From positions 1-64,000 of the forward strand of contig CANRJR010000004.1 of assembly GCA_947631005.1 (NCBI GenBank): DNA of 64,000 nt, given 5' to 3'. The position numbers and the translations under genes are program-made. Shown here one piece after another: positions 55,801-63,502 of the stretch. The notes beneath the pieces are model-generated. The model saw nothing but the letters and a program-made list of their open reading frames with translations, did no database searches and was not told where the DNA came from. Origin of the DNA: an uncultured Clostridia bacterium (lineage in GTDB: Bacteria; Bacillota; Clostridia; Christensenellales; Borkfalkiaceae). Each line of letters opens with the position of its first letter. Position 1 is the stretch's first letter.

Positions 55801-56237
55801 GCGCCACGGCGTTCATTCCCGAGAGCTATGTGGAATCCAACGCGGGGCGGATGGATTGTTACAAACAGATCGCCGAGATCAACGGGGAGAGCGATTTCAA
55901 GCGGGTCGTGCGGGCGATGGAGGACGGCTACGGTCCGCTTCCCCAACCCACGATGAATCTCGCGGTGATCGCGCTGATGAAGTGGTACGCGTCCCGCTTC
56001 CGCGTGCGGAAGATCGCCGTGGGGACAAAGGGCGGGTCGCTCGAATTTGCCGAACTCAAAGCGTTGTCCGACGGGCGGATCGCCGCCGCGATGGACAATT
56101 TCAAGGGATATTGGTCGCTCGACATGACGAGCGCGCCCGTCCTCCGCTTCCAAAACATGGGCGACGGCGGGAAAACCATGCTTCTTATGACAAGATTTTT
56201 GAAATTTGCATCAACTTTTCACGGAAATTCCGCGTAA
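52851..56237 (+). CDS. mfd: Transcription-repair coupling factor
   Basis: Removes RNA polymerase stalled at DNA lesions and recruits UvrA. 1128 residues, normal length. The N-terminal UvrB-like region (about 1-330) includes RGDILDIYPVN. The CarD-like RNA-polymerase-interaction domain (about 460-545) includes YAVHETHGVGRITG and VEQMDVLSKY. Helicase motifs follow: Walker A GDVGFGKTE (about 617), DEEQRFG (about 716), TATPIPRTL, then QLRGRVGR. The C-terminal TRCF domain (about 990-1100) carries SYVESNAGRMDCYKQIAEI. Confidence 0.97.
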   Translation: MKFFDFGQIGGDYPLLGADLTNGVPAAAFGVSDAHKYFIAALAEPRTVYITADALSARRAAQAIEAISGRRVALLSGKDEVLTYRRALSKDALYRRLTALYEWERGAHTLVADVEALVQLAPRRLPVFTLETGKETDMRALVDALAAAGYTREYQVDGKGAFSVRGDILDIYPVNCAHPVRIDFFGDEVEAIKPYDETTAERYAQIGRIDIVAATDVVLGAGEWEKIRAVLEEECAHAPNETARLRMRTIAEELSQTPNGFLLPLLENSVSPLALFSDALFVFDECKLIRDKLDGLYKEHEERHRVLSEGGEAMRFSLKQYIPREEFSGLKRCLALQTFAGAIGFFNPLKIYNFTCTPARRYLNSVSDLVGDVRAWRKSGYRVMIWCGDASRKQKLADTLFDEGISAVGLPQTLREFEGVALLPYTLENGLILHECKLAVVGTNDLFTKAASQKRIKRRRGDMFLAPEVGDYAVHETHGVGRITGTKKIETTDGIKEYVALEYRDGDVLYVPVEQMDVLSKYMGGDDPQLSKIGGAEFERVKARVRASLHKMAFDLKQLYAERQEKKGYVFPAYPEEMEEFAAAFPYEETPDQLQSLDEIQADMCSDKVMDRLLCGDVGFGKTEVALRAAYLCILAGRQAALLCPSVVLSEQHFRTAEERMRDFGVRVACLNRFRTEREQRAVLTALEKGEVDLIVGTHRLLSDDVKFHDLGLLVLDEEQRFGVEHKEKIKSVKRTVDCLTMTATPIPRTLHLSLSGIRDISTIQTPPRERMPVQTYVAEESETLIRDACLREIARGGQIFLLYNRVQTIQTFTERIRAILPEARITLAHGRMDRNMLETNVFGFYRGEYDLLVTTTIIENGVDLPNANTLIVIDADRLGISQLYQLRGRVGRGARLAHAYFTYKPERVMTENAAERLKTIMQFTELGSGFRIAMRDLEIRGAGNVLGAEQHGHMDKIGYELYAKILKEELTGESQQSVDLDIRATAFIPESYVESNAGRMDCYKQIAEINGESDFKRVVRAMEDGYGPLPQPTMNLAVIALMKWYASRFRVRKIAVGTKGGSLEFAELKALSDGRIAAAMDNFKGYWSLDMTSAPVLRFQNMGDGGKTMLLMTRFLKFASTFHGNSA

Positions 56238-56242
56238 ATGAT

Positions 56243-56271
56243 TTGCGAAATCCGAAGAAATGGGTTATAAT
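56243..56271 (+). promoter_or_regulatory. Promoter of the PrsA-like lipoprotein gene
   Basis: TTGCGA (56243-56248), 17-bp spacer, TATAAT (56266-56271). The leader contains a small hairpin GCGCG-CGGGCT-CGCGC (about 56288-56304). Confidence 0.75.
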
Positions 56272-56343
56272 GAAAAGAGCATGGAAGCGCGCGGGCTCGC
56301 GCGCATACTGAAATAAAGCAAATAAAGCAATTCGGAGCACAGT

Positions 56344-58491
56344 ATGAAGAGAAGCAAAAGAGCGGCGGTCATTGCGCTCGCGGCAGTCATGGGATGTTCG
56401 TGCGCGGCGTTTGCCGGGTGTGACCTCGTCACCAAAGATCTCAATAAGGATTATCGGCAGATCATTGCCGAGGTCGATTTAACGCGCAGTCCCGACTTCG
56501 AGGGGGACGGCGTGTTCGCCTCCGTGAAAGGGGTCGTCGAGAACAAGCCGATCTTGAAGCGCGACATGATCTCCACCTACATCGCCAACGGCGCGAACGT
56601 ACAGAGCCAATACGGCTGGTCGTATCTCGACACGTTCAACGCGATCGCCGACAGCTTGGTCAACCGCCAGGTGTTCGTGCAATACTGCAAGGCATATCTC
56701 GCGAAGAATTACGGCTATACGGTCGACGGATATCAAAATGCGATAGCGGGCGAGTTTTCGAGCGACGCGGCGCGCCGCGCGGCGGGGCTCGCGTATTTCC
56801 TCGACGAGGATGAGAAAGCCGCCGCGGACTACACCTTCCGCAAGACGGTGAACGACGCCATCGACACCCTCGAAGAGGGCTTCATCAAGATCGAAGAGGA
56901 CGAGCACGACCACACCGCCGACGCCGACGTCCGCACCCTTCCCACGGGCGCGGAGACCGAGAACGACGAGTATTTCGATCCCGATTACCGCATCTACACG
57001 GGCAAGGAGACCGCGCTCGGCTCATACGAAAAGGTGGAGGGTTCGCGTCCCGCCACCCGCATCAAGGCGTATAAGAAGTTCCTCTCCAACCTCCGCGCCA
57101 ACGATCTTCTCGACAAGAACGAAAACACGTCCGACTTCGAGAGCATGAACTATTGCGCGCTCGAACGCGAATCCGCCTATGAGACCGCCATCATCAACAA
57201 GGTCCTCGATAAATTCCGCGAAGAGGAAGAAAAGAAGCTCACCGCGGAGTGGGCGGAGGGGCTCTTCAACGAGACCGTCGCCGCCCAGCGCGCGGGCTAC
57301 ACCAAAGACAAGACCTCGTTCGAGAGCGCGCTCGACGGCATGAGCAACACCTCGTTCGTCCTCGCCGCGCCGCGTTCCACGGTCGGCGGCGTTGAAAAGT
57401 ACGACGCGTACGGGTTCGTCATCAACATCCTTTTGCCTTTCTCGGCGACGCAGACGCAGACGCTCAACGAAGCCTCCAACGACTATAACGACCCGCAGGG
57501 CGGCAAGTTCGCCGCGCGCGCCGCGCTTCTCCGCGGCGTTACGGCGACCGACCAACGCGGCACGTGGTTCACGGGGCACACCGATTATTCCTACACGGCG
57601 GGCGCGGACGCCTATACGGGCGGCAACGCAGACCGCACCTATCTCTTCTTTGAAAATTCCGTCACCAAGTCGTCGGGGGAGAACGCCCGCTACGAGAAAC
57701 TCGCGAACTACTACGGGCAGTACACCTACAACGGCAAGGTCGTAAAGACCGAAACGGACGGCGATACGGAATACACGATCACTCCCAATAAGATCACCAT
57801 CGACGGATTCCTCTCCGAAATGAAAGGCTACTTGCAGGCGGCGGGCGTACAGGCGGAAGTGACGCAGGAAGTCCCCGCGGATTACTACACCCAAACGCAG
57901 TACTACTTCACCGAGGGCGAGAAGAAAGGGGAGGTCGACTATTCCAAGTTCATCTACGAGGCGGGCAAGATCGCCGCGTTCGATCCCGCAAACGGCGGGA
58001 CTGCCTTCGACGCGAACCGCATGTTCGTTGCAGGGACGAACGAAAACAAGGCGTTTTCCGTCATCAACGAGCTCTCCTTTGCATACAATACCGATACGGC
58101 GGGGCTCAACAGCTACCTCGGGTACGACGTGTCGCCCTATAAAACGAGCTACATGGCGGAGTTCGAGTATGCGGCGCAGTGGGCGGTCGCGCAGGGCGCG
58201 GGCACGTACGCCGTCGTCCCCACCGACTACGGCTGGCATATCATTTATTGCACGTTCTCGTTCGCGGACGTCGCGGCGGATCAGGCTTCGCCGTTCACGT
58301 TCGACTACGACAAGCGCGGCGAGGAGGACACGTTCTCCTACTACTACTTCGAACAGCTCAAAGCGACGGCTGTCGACACGGCGGCGACCAACCGCCGTAC
58401 GGACGCCGTGAACCAATACATCGAGGCGTGTTCCGACGTTTACAGCGATCGCTTTTCCGATCTGACGGGGCTCGATTCGTCCAATTCGTAA
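56344..58491 (+). CDS. Exported lipoprotein, PrsA/SurA-type peptidyl-prolyl isomerase-like
   Basis: 715 residues. The signal peptide ends in a lipobox AFAGC (Cys 26). The N-terminal part resembles the SurA N-terminal chaperone fold (VENKPILKRDMIS...SLVNRQVFVQYCKAYLAKNYGY). A His/Asp/Glu-rich loop (about 180-200, EEDEHDHTADAD) is unusual and may bind metal. Near the C-terminus, VPTDYGWHIIYCTF resembles the end of parvulin domains, but the rest of the parvulin is weak. It probably folds exported proteins. PrsA-like genes often follow mfd in Clostridia. uppP lies 6 bp downstream. Confidence 0.75.
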   Translation: MKRSKRAAVIALAAVMGCSCAAFAGCDLVTKDLNKDYRQIIAEVDLTRSPDFEGDGVFASVKGVVENKPILKRDMISTYIANGANVQSQYGWSYLDTFNAIADSLVNRQVFVQYCKAYLAKNYGYTVDGYQNAIAGEFSSDAARRAAGLAYFLDEDEKAAADYTFRKTVNDAIDTLEEGFIKIEEDEHDHTADADVRTLPTGAETENDEYFDPDYRIYTGKETALGSYEKVEGSRPATRIKAYKKFLSNLRANDLLDKNENTSDFESMNYCALERESAYETAIINKVLDKFREEEEKKLTAEWAEGLFNETVAAQRAGYTKDKTSFESALDGMSNTSFVLAAPRSTVGGVEKYDAYGFVINILLPFSATQTQTLNEASNDYNDPQGGKFAARAALLRGVTATDQRGTWFTGHTDYSYTAGADAYTGGNADRTYLFFENSVTKSSGENARYEKLANYYGQYTYNGKVVKTETDGDTEYTITPNKITIDGFLSEMKGYLQAAGVQAEVTQEVPADYYTQTQYYFTEGEKKGEVDYSKFIYEAGKIAAFDPANGGTAFDANRMFVAGTNENKAFSVINELSFAYNTDTAGLNSYLGYDVSPYKTSYMAEFEYAAQWAVAQGAGTYAVVPTDYGWHIIYCTFSFADVAADQASPFTFDYDKRGEEDTFSYYYFEQLKATAVDTAATNRRTDAVNQYIEACSDVYSDRFSDLTGLDSSNS

Positions 58492-58497
58492 GGCATT

Positions 58498-59322
58498 ATG
58501 GGAATTTGGGAAGCCATTTGGAAATGTTTGATTTTGGGTACGGTGCAGGGACTCACGGAGTTCCTTCCCGTTTCTTCGAGCGGACATCTCGAACTGTTCC
58601 GTACCCTCCTGAAAGCGGATTTCGGCTCGGAAGCCGCGGAGACCTTTTTCGACGTGATGATGCACATCGGCACGCTCGTCGCCGTCGTCGCGCTCTTTCG
58701 GAAAGATATCGCCGCGCTCTTTCACCGTCCGTTGAAACCGCTCTGCATGCTCGTTGTGGCGACCATTCCCGCGGGCGTGTTCGGCATCCTCGCCAAGGTA
58801 TTCGATTGGGACGCAAAGCTGATGGCGGGGGGGTATCTCGCGGTATTCTTCGCGGCGACCGCGCTCTTGCTGCTCGTGACCGAACTTGTCGCCAAACGCC
58901 AAAAAACGACCCGTCCGCTCGGCTGGCGTAACACCGTCCCGATGGGGCTCATTCAGGCGATTGCGGTGCTTCCCGGGATCTCGCGGAGCGGCTCGACCAT
59001 CGCGATGGGGGTGATGACGGGCGGCAAGCGGGAGGAAGTCGCGCGGTTTTCTTTCCTCATGAGCATTCCCGTCATTTTGGGCGCGCTTCTCGTGAGTGCG
59101 GCGGACGTTGCGGTGCACCATAGCGAACTTACGGCGTCGGGGAATACGGCGGCACTCGCGATCGGCGTGTGCGTCGGTTGTGCGGCGGCGGCTGTTTCGG
59201 GGCTCTTCGCCATCAAAGTGATGCTCAAAGCCATCGGCGCGGCGAACTATAAGTGGTTCGCGGTGTATCTTGCGATCTTGTCGCTCGTGTACATGTGGTT
59301 GCAGATCATCGGGGTAGTTTGA
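58498..59322 (+). CDS. uppP: Undecaprenyl-diphosphate phosphatase
   Basis: Recycles the undecaprenyl carrier for wall synthesis; overproduction gives bacitracin resistance. 274 residues, eight helices. The two conserved motifs are GLTEFLPVSSSGHL (about 18-31) and LPGISRSGSTIAMG (about 158-171). It starts 6 bases after the lipoprotein gene's stop with a weak AAGG ribosome site. Confidence 0.95.
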   Translation: MGIWEAIWKCLILGTVQGLTEFLPVSSSGHLELFRTLLKADFGSEAAETFFDVMMHIGTLVAVVALFRKDIAALFHRPLKPLCMLVVATIPAGVFGILAKVFDWDAKLMAGGYLAVFFAATALLLLVTELVAKRQKTTRPLGWRNTVPMGLIQAIAVLPGISRSGSTIAMGVMTGGKREEVARFSFLMSIPVILGALLVSAADVAVHHSELTASGNTAALAIGVCVGCAAAAVSGLFAIKVMLKAIGAANYKWFAVYLAILSLVYMWLQIIGVV

Positions 59323-59336
59323 ATAAAAAACAAAAA

Positions 59337-59363
59337 ACCTCCCATACTGTCGGTATCGGAGGT
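59337..59363 (+). promoter_or_regulatory. Hairpin sequestering the ribosome site of the next gene
   Basis: ACCTCCCATAC (59337-59347) pairs with GTATCGGAGGT (59353-59363) with one mismatch; the loop is TGTCG. The right arm holds GGAGGT, the ribosome site of the gene at 59370. A translational control is plausible. It could also slow transcription out of uppP. Confidence 0.6.
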
Positions 59364-59369
59364 GATAGC

Positions 59370-59522
59370 ATGAGATTGAATTCCGGTGACGTTTGCCCCA
59401 AGACGGGCGCGTACAAGGTCATCAATGCGGAAGGAAGAGTGATCAATACGGTTTACGTCGGCGAAGGCGAAACGATGCCCCCCACGCAATATTCGGATTG
59501 TCACTACGAATCGGAGTCTTGA
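59370..59522 (+). CDS. YjzC-like small protein
   Basis: 50 residues. The start is the ATG 6 bases after GGAGGT. The sequence runs MRLNSGDVCPKTGAYKVINA, then VINTVYVGEGETMPPT and a Cys-His end (SDCHY). The N/KSGDxCPxTGxYKV pattern recalls YjzC-like small beta proteins found in Firmicutes; no function is known. The longer open frame upstream overlaps uppP and is not used. Confidence 0.65.
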   Translation: MRLNSGDVCPKTGAYKVINAEGRVINTVYVGEGETMPPTQYSDCHYESES

Positions 59523-59560
59523 TCGCTCTACGATAAGATTCAGATCCCGAAGATGTTTCA

Positions 59561-59587
59561 GCCCGCGGCTTTCGCCGCGGGCTTCTT
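59561..59587 (+). terminator. Terminator after the small protein gene
   Basis: GCCCGCGGC (59561-59569), loop TTTC, GCCGCGGGC (59574-59582), then TTCTTG. Confidence 0.7.
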
Positions 59588-59637
59588 GTCGCCCGAAATC
59601 GGGTAAAATATCAATACGTCGCGCCTTTTCCGCGTTT

Positions 59638-60696
59638 TTACGGTTGCAAAATATCGTCGATGCGGGCAAGTTCCTCTTCGGTGAACGAGGGGTTGACGCG
59701 CAGGTTTTCGAGGATCTGCGCGGAGGAGGACGCGCCGACGATCACGCTCGATACGACGTCGTCTTTGAGTGCCCACGAGAGGGACATCTCGGCGAGCGTC
59801 TGTCCGCGTTCCTGCGCGAGGGCGCGGAGCGCGTTGAGCTTTGCGAGGAGTTCCGGCGTGAGCCGTTCCGCTTTGAGGGTAAAGCTCTTGCGCATGCGGC
59901 TGTCGTCGGGAATGCCGTGCAGATATTTGTCGGTGAGCAGCCCCTGCGCGAGCGGCGAATACACGACGATCCCGAATCCCTGTTGCTTGGCGTACGCGGC
60001 GAGCCCGTTCGTCTCGATGCTGCGGTCGAGCAAATTGTAGCAGGATTGGTTGAGGATAAAGGGCGTTTTGAGCTCGCGGAACACGTTCACCGCGGCTTCC
60101 GTCTGCTCGCGGTCGTAGTTGGAAATGCCGATATATAGCGTTTTTCCCTGTTCGACGAGGCGGTGCAGGGTGTAGCAGGTCTCCTCGATGGGGGTCTCTT
60201 TTGCGGGACGGTGATGGTAGAAGATATCCACATAGCCGAGCCCCAAACGGCGCAGGCTCTGGTTGAGGGCGGCGGTGAGATATTTTTTACTGCCCCCGTC
60301 GCCGTACGGACCTTTCCACATGCCGAAGCCCGCCTTGGTGGAGACGCACAGCTCGTCGCGGTAGGAGGAGAGGTTTTCCCGCACGATCTTGCCGAAGTTC
60401 TCCTCCGCCGCGCCGCCGCGCGGTCCGTAGTTGTTGGCGAGGTCGAAGTGGCAAATGCCGTTGTCGAAAGCGGTGAACACCATGTCGCGCATGATCTCGT
60501 AGTTGTCCATACTGCCGAAGTTGTGCCAAAGCCCGAGCGAAATTTCGGGCAGTTTGAGCCCGCTCTTGCCCGCGCGGCGATAGTGCACGGCTTCCTTTTT
60601 ATAGCGCATGGGATCGGGCGCACGGTCGCGGTTGCTCATCAAACGTTTGAACGTTTCTTCGTCGATCCAGCGTCCTCCGACGTATAATTTTTCCAT
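59638..60696 (-). CDS. Aldo/keto reductase, YghZ-like
   Basis: 352 residues. A short N-terminal extension (about 1-40) precedes the AKR barrel: LPEISLGLWHNFGSMDN, FDLANNYGPRGGAAEENFGKI with the catalytic tyrosine, KAGFGMWKGPYGDGGSKKYL with the lysine, YVDIFYHHRP with the histidine, and IVGASSSAQILENL in the NADPH region. It resembles E. coli YghZ (glyceraldehyde-3-phosphate reductase, methylglyoxal detoxification). The start at 60696 follows AGGGGA; the frame further upstream is non-coding. Confidence 0.9.
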   Translation of the reverse strand: MEKLYVGGRWIDEETFKRLMSNRDRAPDPMRYKKEAVHYRRAGKSGLKLPEISLGLWHNFGSMDNYEIMRDMVFTAFDNGICHFDLANNYGPRGGAAEENFGKIVRENLSSYRDELCVSTKAGFGMWKGPYGDGGSKKYLTAALNQSLRRLGLGYVDIFYHHRPAKETPIEETCYTLHRLVEQGKTLYIGISNYDREQTEAAVNVFRELKTPFILNQSCYNLLDRSIETNGLAAYAKQQGFGIVVYSPLAQGLLTDKYLHGIPDDSRMRKSFTLKAERLTPELLAKLNALRALAQERGQTLAEMSLSWALKDDVVSSVIVGASSSAQILENLRVNPSFTEEELARIDDILQP

Positions 60697-60722
60697 CTGC
60701 GTGTCCCCTTGATTTTTTTCAT

Positions 60723-60751
60723 AGAATAGCACACCCGCCGTAAAATAGCAA
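60723..60751 (-). promoter_or_regulatory. Promoter of the aldo/keto reductase gene
   Basis: On the minus strand: TTGCTA (60751-60746), 17-bp spacer, TATTCT (60728-60723). Confidence 0.65.
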
Positions 60752-60795
60752 GCGTTCGCCGCAGGAAAAAAGTATTTCATTTTTTCATGAAAGTA

Positions 60796-60822
60796 ACCGC
60801 CGCGGCGGGCGCGGCATAGTAT
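60796..60822 (+). promoter_or_regulatory. Possible sigma-K-like promoter of the ferritin-like gene
   Basis: AC (60796-60797), 17-bp spacer, CATAGTAT (60815-60822), the same arrangement as ahead of the Cys-rich gene at 3335. The match is short and tentative. Confidence 0.35.
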
Positions 60823-60846
60823 GGAAAAAACGGTATGGGGGAGATC

Positions 60847-61353
60847 ATGGAAGCATTGCGCCCGCTCGATACGCTCGAAAACGTCAGGGAAAACACCAAA
60901 GCTCTCAAAATCGTAGGAACGGCATATGCGGGGCGGTCGGGCGTTCTGACCGCCGTGTTGCAGTATGTGTACCAAACGGTCGCGCTCGCGGGCGCGGGAC
61001 AGACGGAGGCGGCGAAGGCGTTCGAACAGCTCGCCTCGGTAAAACTGTACGACCTCGAACTCATGGGAACGCTCATCCGCCGTTTGGGCGCGAGCCCCGT
61101 ATATACCGCCTGCCCGCCCTATCCCGTGTCCCATTACAGCGCGTCGTGCGTCGACTATTCCAAGTCGCTTTCCCGCATGCTCGCCGCCGATCTCGCGCTC
61201 GAAGAGACCGCGGAGGAGAATTTGGCGCGCATCCGCGCCACGGTCGACGACGCGTCGGTCTTGGGCGTGCTCGACAAGATCGCCGAGGACGGGGCGTATT
61301 GCAAACGCCGTCTCGAAGAGCTCGGCGCGGGCGTCAACGCTTTTCCGGCATGA
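60847..61353 (+). CDS. Ferritin-like / manganese-catalase-like protein
   Basis: 168 residues from the ATG at 60847, behind GGGGGAG (an ATG 12 bases upstream gives 172). It is an all-helical protein with the ferritin-like features of a clostridial family: SGVLTAVLQYVYQTVALAG on the first helix, SVKLYDLELMGTLIRRLGASPVY on the second, EETAEENLARIRATV on the third, LDKIAEDGAYCKRRLEEL on the last. The iron/manganese-binding Glu and His are only partly conserved: D/Q where His is usual, so it may be non-catalytic. Related proteins occur in spore coats. It converges on the next gene with a 20-bp overlap. Confidence 0.7.
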   Translation: MEALRPLDTLENVRENTKALKIVGTAYAGRSGVLTAVLQYVYQTVALAGAGQTEAAKAFEQLASVKLYDLELMGTLIRRLGASPVYTACPPYPVSHYSASCVDYSKSLSRMLAADLALEETAEENLARIRATVDDASVLGVLDKIAEDGAYCKRRLEELGAGVNAFPA

Positions 61354-62053
61354 ACCGCCAATAGCGCACGGGCATGTAGCCGCGCATCTGTTTGAGCCGT
61401 TCGCGGGAGGGGATGTTGACGCTCGCATAGTACCGCTTCCAGAGGTCGCGCCAATTTTCCTCGTCGGCGGAAAGCACGATCTCCGCACCCCCGAGCGGGG
61501 CGACAAAGGAATGCTCGCCGTCGAACACGGCGGCTTTTCGGCGGGAGACGTCGTGAATGACGAACGGAATGCTGCCCAGCCGTCCGCGGAAGTGGGGGAG
61601 AAGCAGGTCGCAGATGTCGTTGTCGGGGGAGACGGGCGCGTAGAGCGCGCCGCTCGCGCATTCCATAAAGCGCACGAACCCTTTCATGCGGTGGATCTCC
61701 GTACCGATCTTGCGCAATGCGCGGTCGGCTTCGCGCGCCGCGTCCACCTGATACATGTCCCGCACGGGACGGCCGTACGCCGCGAGACACCGAAAGTAGC
61801 GCAGGAGTACGCCGTCCCGCTGTTTTTCGCCGCTTCGGAGCAGAAGATCGAGGTCGCGCATGCAATGGCTGTCGATGGCATTGAGCCGCGCCTCCGCCTT
61901 TGCGGCGCGGGCGGGATCGGCTTTCACGAACACCGTCTCCTGCCCGAGCGAGAGCTGGCAATCGCGCGAGGTGAGCGTCGCGTCGCCGTCGCCGTAGGAA
62001 AGCACAAAGGCGGTGAGGAAGGATTCCTTGCTTCCGTCGTAGAAATAGATCAT
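61334..62053 (-). CDS. TIGR03915-type DNA metabolism protein (DUF4130)
   Basis: 239 residues. Features: MIYFYDGSKESFLTAFVLSY at the start, RLNAIDSHCMRDLDLLLRSGE, RPVRDMYQVDAAREADRALRKIGTEIHRMKGFVRFME, DICDLLLPHFRGRLGSIPFVIHDVSRRKAAVFD, ending in RYWRFMPEKR. The family is uncharacterised but always paired with the radical SAM gene that precedes it here, and is thought to act in DNA repair or modification. The SIPFVIHDVSRRKA block with its arginines and histidines suggests nucleic-acid binding. Confidence 0.88.
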   Translation of the reverse strand: MIYFYDGSKESFLTAFVLSYGDGDATLTSRDCQLSLGQETVFVKADPARAAKAEARLNAIDSHCMRDLDLLLRSGEKQRDGVLLRYFRCLAAYGRPVRDMYQVDAAREADRALRKIGTEIHRMKGFVRFMECASGALYAPVSPDNDICDLLLPHFRGRLGSIPFVIHDVSRRKAAVFDGEHSFVAPLGGAEIVLSADEENWRDLWKRYYASVNIPSRERLKQMRGYMPVRYWRFMPEKR

Positions 62054-63297
62054 AGTTCCCCCGTGAGCGCAGAGTGCGCCGTCTCCGCATCCGAAAACAA
62101 ATTGAGTTGGACCGCGCCGTCGTTTCGCTCGCCTGCCGTAAGCAGACCGCGGACGGCGGTTTCGTTTGCGCCGTAAAATTTTCCGTTCGCCGTGATGAAG
62201 TGGCGCGCCCGCTTCAATACCACGTGCATTTTGCCGAGATCTTCAAAGGTGAGCGCGCCGAACCGCCGCGCCTGCATGATCTTATACGCGCTTCTCGCGC
62301 CGATCCCGGGGACGCGGAGCAGCGTTTCGAGGGGGGCGCGGTTGACTTCGACGGGGAAATATTGCATATGGTTGAGTGCCCACGCGCATTTGGGATCGAG
62401 ATCGTAGGAAAGATTCCCGTCGTCGTTCACGATCTCCTCCGCCGTAAACCCGTAAAAGCGGAGCAGCCAATCGGCTTGATAGAGGCGGTGTTCGCGCAGT
62501 TCCCCCGCGGGGCGGTCGGGCAGGAGCGCGTCGTGCACGACGGGAACGTAGGAGGAATAATACACCCGTTTGAGCCCGTTCTTTCGGTAGAGTGCCTGCG
62601 TGAGCCGCAAGATCTGTCCGTCGGGTTCGGGCGACGCGCCGACGATGAGCTGGGTCGTCTGTCCCGCGGGCAGGAAATGTCCTTTTCGCTTTTCCGCTTT
62701 GAATTGCGACGATTGGAGGGCGAGACTGCGCATGGGCGCGAGCAGGCTTTCGCGGGTCTTTTGGGGCGCGAGCAGTTTGAGACTTTGCTCGGAGGGGAGT
62801 TCGATGTTATAGCTCATGCGGTCGGCGTAGCGGGCGGTCTCGCGGACGAGCGCGCCGTCGGCATACGGAATGCCCTTGACGTGGATATATCCGAAAAATT
62901 TGTATTCCGTGCGCAAAAGTTTTACGGTGCGGAGCAGTTGTTCCATGGTATAGTCGGGCGTGCGGCAGACCGCGGAGGAGAGGAAGAGCCCCTCGATGTA
63001 GTTGCGCTTGTAAAACGCCATCACGAGCTCGCAGATCTCCTCGGGGGTCGCCGTGGCGCGGGGAACGTCGGCGTCCGCGCGGTTGACGCAGTATTTGCAG
63101 TGATAAATGCAGTCGTTGCTCATCAAAATTTTGAGCAGGGAGACGCACCTGCCGTCGGGCGTAAAGGAATGACAGCAGCCCTCGGCGAACCCGTTCCCGA
63201 TGCCGCCGCCGTTCTTGCGCTTGCTCCCCGACGACGAACACGAAACGTCGAACTTCGCGCCGTTGACGAGGATATGAAGTTTCTCCTCCGAAATCAT
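62050..63297 (-). CDS. TIGR03916-type radical SAM protein with HhH domain
   Basis: 415 residues. The radical SAM motif is C63-I-Y-H-C67-K-Y-C70. Further cysteines precede it (C20, C41, C42, C51). A C-terminal helix-hairpin-helix (LLRVPGIGARSAYKIMQARR, about 335-355) implies DNA binding. The family is annotated as a putative DNA modification or repair protein. It overlaps its partner by 4 bp. The ATG at 63297 lies 6 bases past TATACT with TTGACT 17 bp further up and has no ribosome site, which predicts a leaderless mRNA. Confidence 0.9.
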   Translation of the reverse strand: MISEEKLHILVNGAKFDVSCSSSGSKRKNGGGIGNGFAEGCCHSFTPDGRCVSLLKILMSNDCIYHCKYCVNRADADVPRATATPEEICELVMAFYKRNYIEGLFLSSAVCRTPDYTMEQLLRTVKLLRTEYKFFGYIHVKGIPYADGALVRETARYADRMSYNIELPSEQSLKLLAPQKTRESLLAPMRSLALQSSQFKAEKRKGHFLPAGQTTQLIVGASPEPDGQILRLTQALYRKNGLKRVYYSSYVPVVHDALLPDRPAGELREHRLYQADWLLRFYGFTAEEIVNDDGNLSYDLDPKCAWALNHMQYFPVEVNRAPLETLLRVPGIGARSAYKIMQARRFGALTFEDLGKMHVVLKRARHFITANGKFYGANETAVRGLLTAGERNDGAVQLNLFSDAETAHSALTGEL

Positions 63298-63303
63298 GCA
63301 AAC

Positions 63304-63332
63304 AGTATAGCACACTCTTTTGCAGAAGTCAA
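63304..63332 (-). promoter_or_regulatory. Promoter of the radical SAM / TIGR03915 pair
   Basis: On the minus strand: TTGACT (63332-63327), 17-bp spacer, TATACT (63309-63304), six bases, then ATG. Confidence 0.85.
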
Positions 63333-63380
63333 ACGTTTGTTCTTAAAATTATAAAGTTTTCCGAAAATTTCCGCGGACGC

Positions 63381-63409
63381 TTGCGCACGCGCGCGCGATT
63401 TGGTATAAT
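63381..63409 (+). promoter_or_regulatory. Promoter of the response regulator gene
   Basis: TTGCGC (63381-63386), 17-bp spacer, TATAAT (63404-63409). The leader to the start codon is about 87 nt. Confidence 0.75.
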
Positions 63410-63502
63410 TGGGGAAAGTCGTCCGAAATTTTCACGCGATTATCACCGTGAGGACAAGCGGACATAAACAAATTCGGGTATGATGGCAACGGGAGGAGAA
63501 AG

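Noticed and set aside
52749..56153. A 1134-codon open frame on the minus strand opposite mfd
   Set aside because: The plus-strand mfd has complete conserved domains; the minus frame is open only because of the GC-rich codon pattern and its product is a low-complexity Arg/Glu/Leu/Val mix.
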